A stretch of 7,038 nt of DNA from a bacterium. Its GTDB lineage: Bacteria > Krumholzibacteriota > Krumholzibacteria > LZORAL124-64-63. The position numbers and the translations under genes were made by a program. Shown piece by piece: positions 6,613-7,038 of the stretch. The notes below the pieces were generated by a model. That model saw only the letters and a list, made by a program, of their open reading frames with translations, was not told where the DNA came from and ran no database searches. Within the stretch, counting starts at the first letter, position 1. Each line of letters starts with the position of its first letter. The stretch spans positions 1 through 7,038 of the forward strand of contig JAUUZX010000069.1 of the NCBI GenBank assembly GCA_030592025.1. The letters run 5' to 3'.

Positions 6613-6958
6613 CAACTGCGGAAACAAGCGCCTGACGCTGTTCCGCCTTGGTAGTCTGACTGGGAATCCTGCGTAATCGCAGGGGCGTGGGGATGCCCCT
6701 AAAACCTTTTGGACTCTGAGATTCCGTGCCCGCCGTTCGTTCCCGCTCGAGATAGCGACGACGGCGCGCCTACCAGCTTTGCCCAGGGTTCAATACGAAC
6801 CCGCGGGCCACAGGATTCCCCCGACAGTCGGGGGGACGGGGTTCGGTCGTCGTCGTTACGATTCCCGGACCACTTTGAAGCGAGAGGGTTCTGCCAGAAG
6901 AAGCTGGCGATTCTGACCGCTTGGTTAAGCCGGCAAGCCGGCATTTGGAGAAAAGACC
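6613..6958 (+). ncRNA. Hairpin-rich leader RNA of the RRM gene, or an independent small RNA
   Basis: About 345 nt lie between the predicted transcription start and the TTG start codon, with no convincing coding frame. Stems visible directly are: 6618-6646 (11 bp, two bulged A); 6668-6683 (CCTGCG/CGCAGG, loop TAAT); 6681-6700 (8 bp with one G-T, loop GGGG); 6731-6766 (13 bp with bulges T6737 and 6741-6743); 6781-6808 (GCCC and GGGTTC arms, loop AATAC); 6816-6836 (9 bp with one G-T, loop CAG); 6893-6908; and 6929-6942 just before the ribosome-binding site. It does not match the tmRNA, SRP RNA, RNase P, 6S, tRNA or common riboswitch signatures that I know. No stem is followed by a good T-tract; the nearest is TTTT at 6707-6710 after the 6681-6700 stem. 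Read-through into the RRM gene is therefore likely. Confidence 0.45.
6947..6950 (+). promoter_or_regulatory. Ribosome-binding site supporting a TTG start
   Basis: GGAG lies 8 nt before the TTG at 6959. An in-frame TAA at 6926-6928 closes the frame upstream, and no ATG or GTG occurs between them, so TTG is the only reasonable start for the RRM protein. Confidence 0.7.
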
Positions 6959-7038
6959 TTGAAGAAACTGTACATTGGCAACCTCCCGTTCACCGCGACC
7001 GAAGACGAAATCAAAGAGCTGTTCGGCGCCCATGGCGA
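6959..7038 (+). CDS. RRM-family RNA-binding protein, 5' end only
   Basis: Only the first 26 codons are inside the window: (M)KKLYIGNLPFTATEDEIKEL then FGAHG. LYIGNL (residues 4-9) is the RNP-2 motif of the RNA recognition motif, in which Tyr5 stacks on an RNA base. The following TEDEIKELFGAHG is helix 1 of the fold. Bacterial members are usually short single-RRM proteins, often with a glycine-rich tail; the RNP-1 motif and tail lie beyond the window. They bind single-stranded RNA in the cytosol, and some are cold-induced. The start is TTG, supported by GGAG 8 nt upstream and an in-frame stop shortly before. The gene sits behind its own promoter (6579-6606) and a long structured leader, which suggests post-transcriptional control, possibly by its own product. 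Confidence 0.88.
   Translation, partial: MKKLYIGNLPFTATEDEIKELFGAHG

Noticed and set aside
6613..6800. 6S RNA, suggested by CTCTGAGATTCC at 6714-6725
   Set aside because: The 5' end forms its own local hairpin (6618-6646) and does not pair with the 3' part to make the closing stem and central bubble of 6S RNA.
6781..6808. GGGTTCAATACGAACCC as a tRNA or tmRNA T-arm
   Set aside because: The TTCAATA cannot be placed as a 7-nt T-loop with a paired 5-bp stem, and no acceptor, D or anticodon arm, nor CCA, is present.
1..7038. CRISPR array, insertion sequence or prophage genes
   Set aside because: No regularly spaced direct repeats, transposase or integrase frames, terminal inverted repeats or phage genes were seen on either strand.

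Overview
The window is GC-rich bacterial DNA that I cannot place to species. Three exported proteins point to an uncultured, FCB-group-like lineage (Krumholzibacteriota, Eisenbacteria or Gemmatimonadota style): a six-bladed beta-propeller protein, a discoidin-like lipoprotein, and a large Asp-box propeller protein with a C-terminal NVPNPFNP/FlgD-Ig module. This placement is inference from family distribution, not a phylogenetic result.

Layout. At the left edge, positions 1-1020 (minus) hold a signal-peptide-bearing six-bladed beta-propeller protein whose C-terminus lies outside the window. Upstream of it on the same strand is a 234-residue lipoprotein (1180-1884). Next is about 715 bp without an intact gene. 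It contains a degraded plus-strand remnant of a GAF-type sensor domain (about 2131-2403) with no start and no output domain. A small secreted helical-repeat protein follows (2600-3199, plus). It converges, with only 9 bp between stop codons, on a 920-residue secreted Asp-box/BNR protein (3209-5971, minus). That gene has a good sigma-70-type promoter at 6129-6157 and a leader of about 150 nt.

The right part (6158-6958) is non-coding or degraded. It holds a possible minus-strand gene fragment (6253-6435). It also has a strong plus-strand promoter with an extended -10 element (6579-6606), followed by a leader of about 345 nt rich in hairpins. The leader runs into a TTG-started gene for an RNA-recognition-motif (RRM) RNA-binding protein (6959 to window end). 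This structured leader is the most interesting element here: it could be a cis-regulatory RNA for the RRM gene or an independent small RNA.

The genes do not form a recognisable pathway. The four left-hand proteins all carry export signals and look like cell-envelope or secreted proteins, while the RRM gene is a cytosolic RNA-binding factor under its own promoter.
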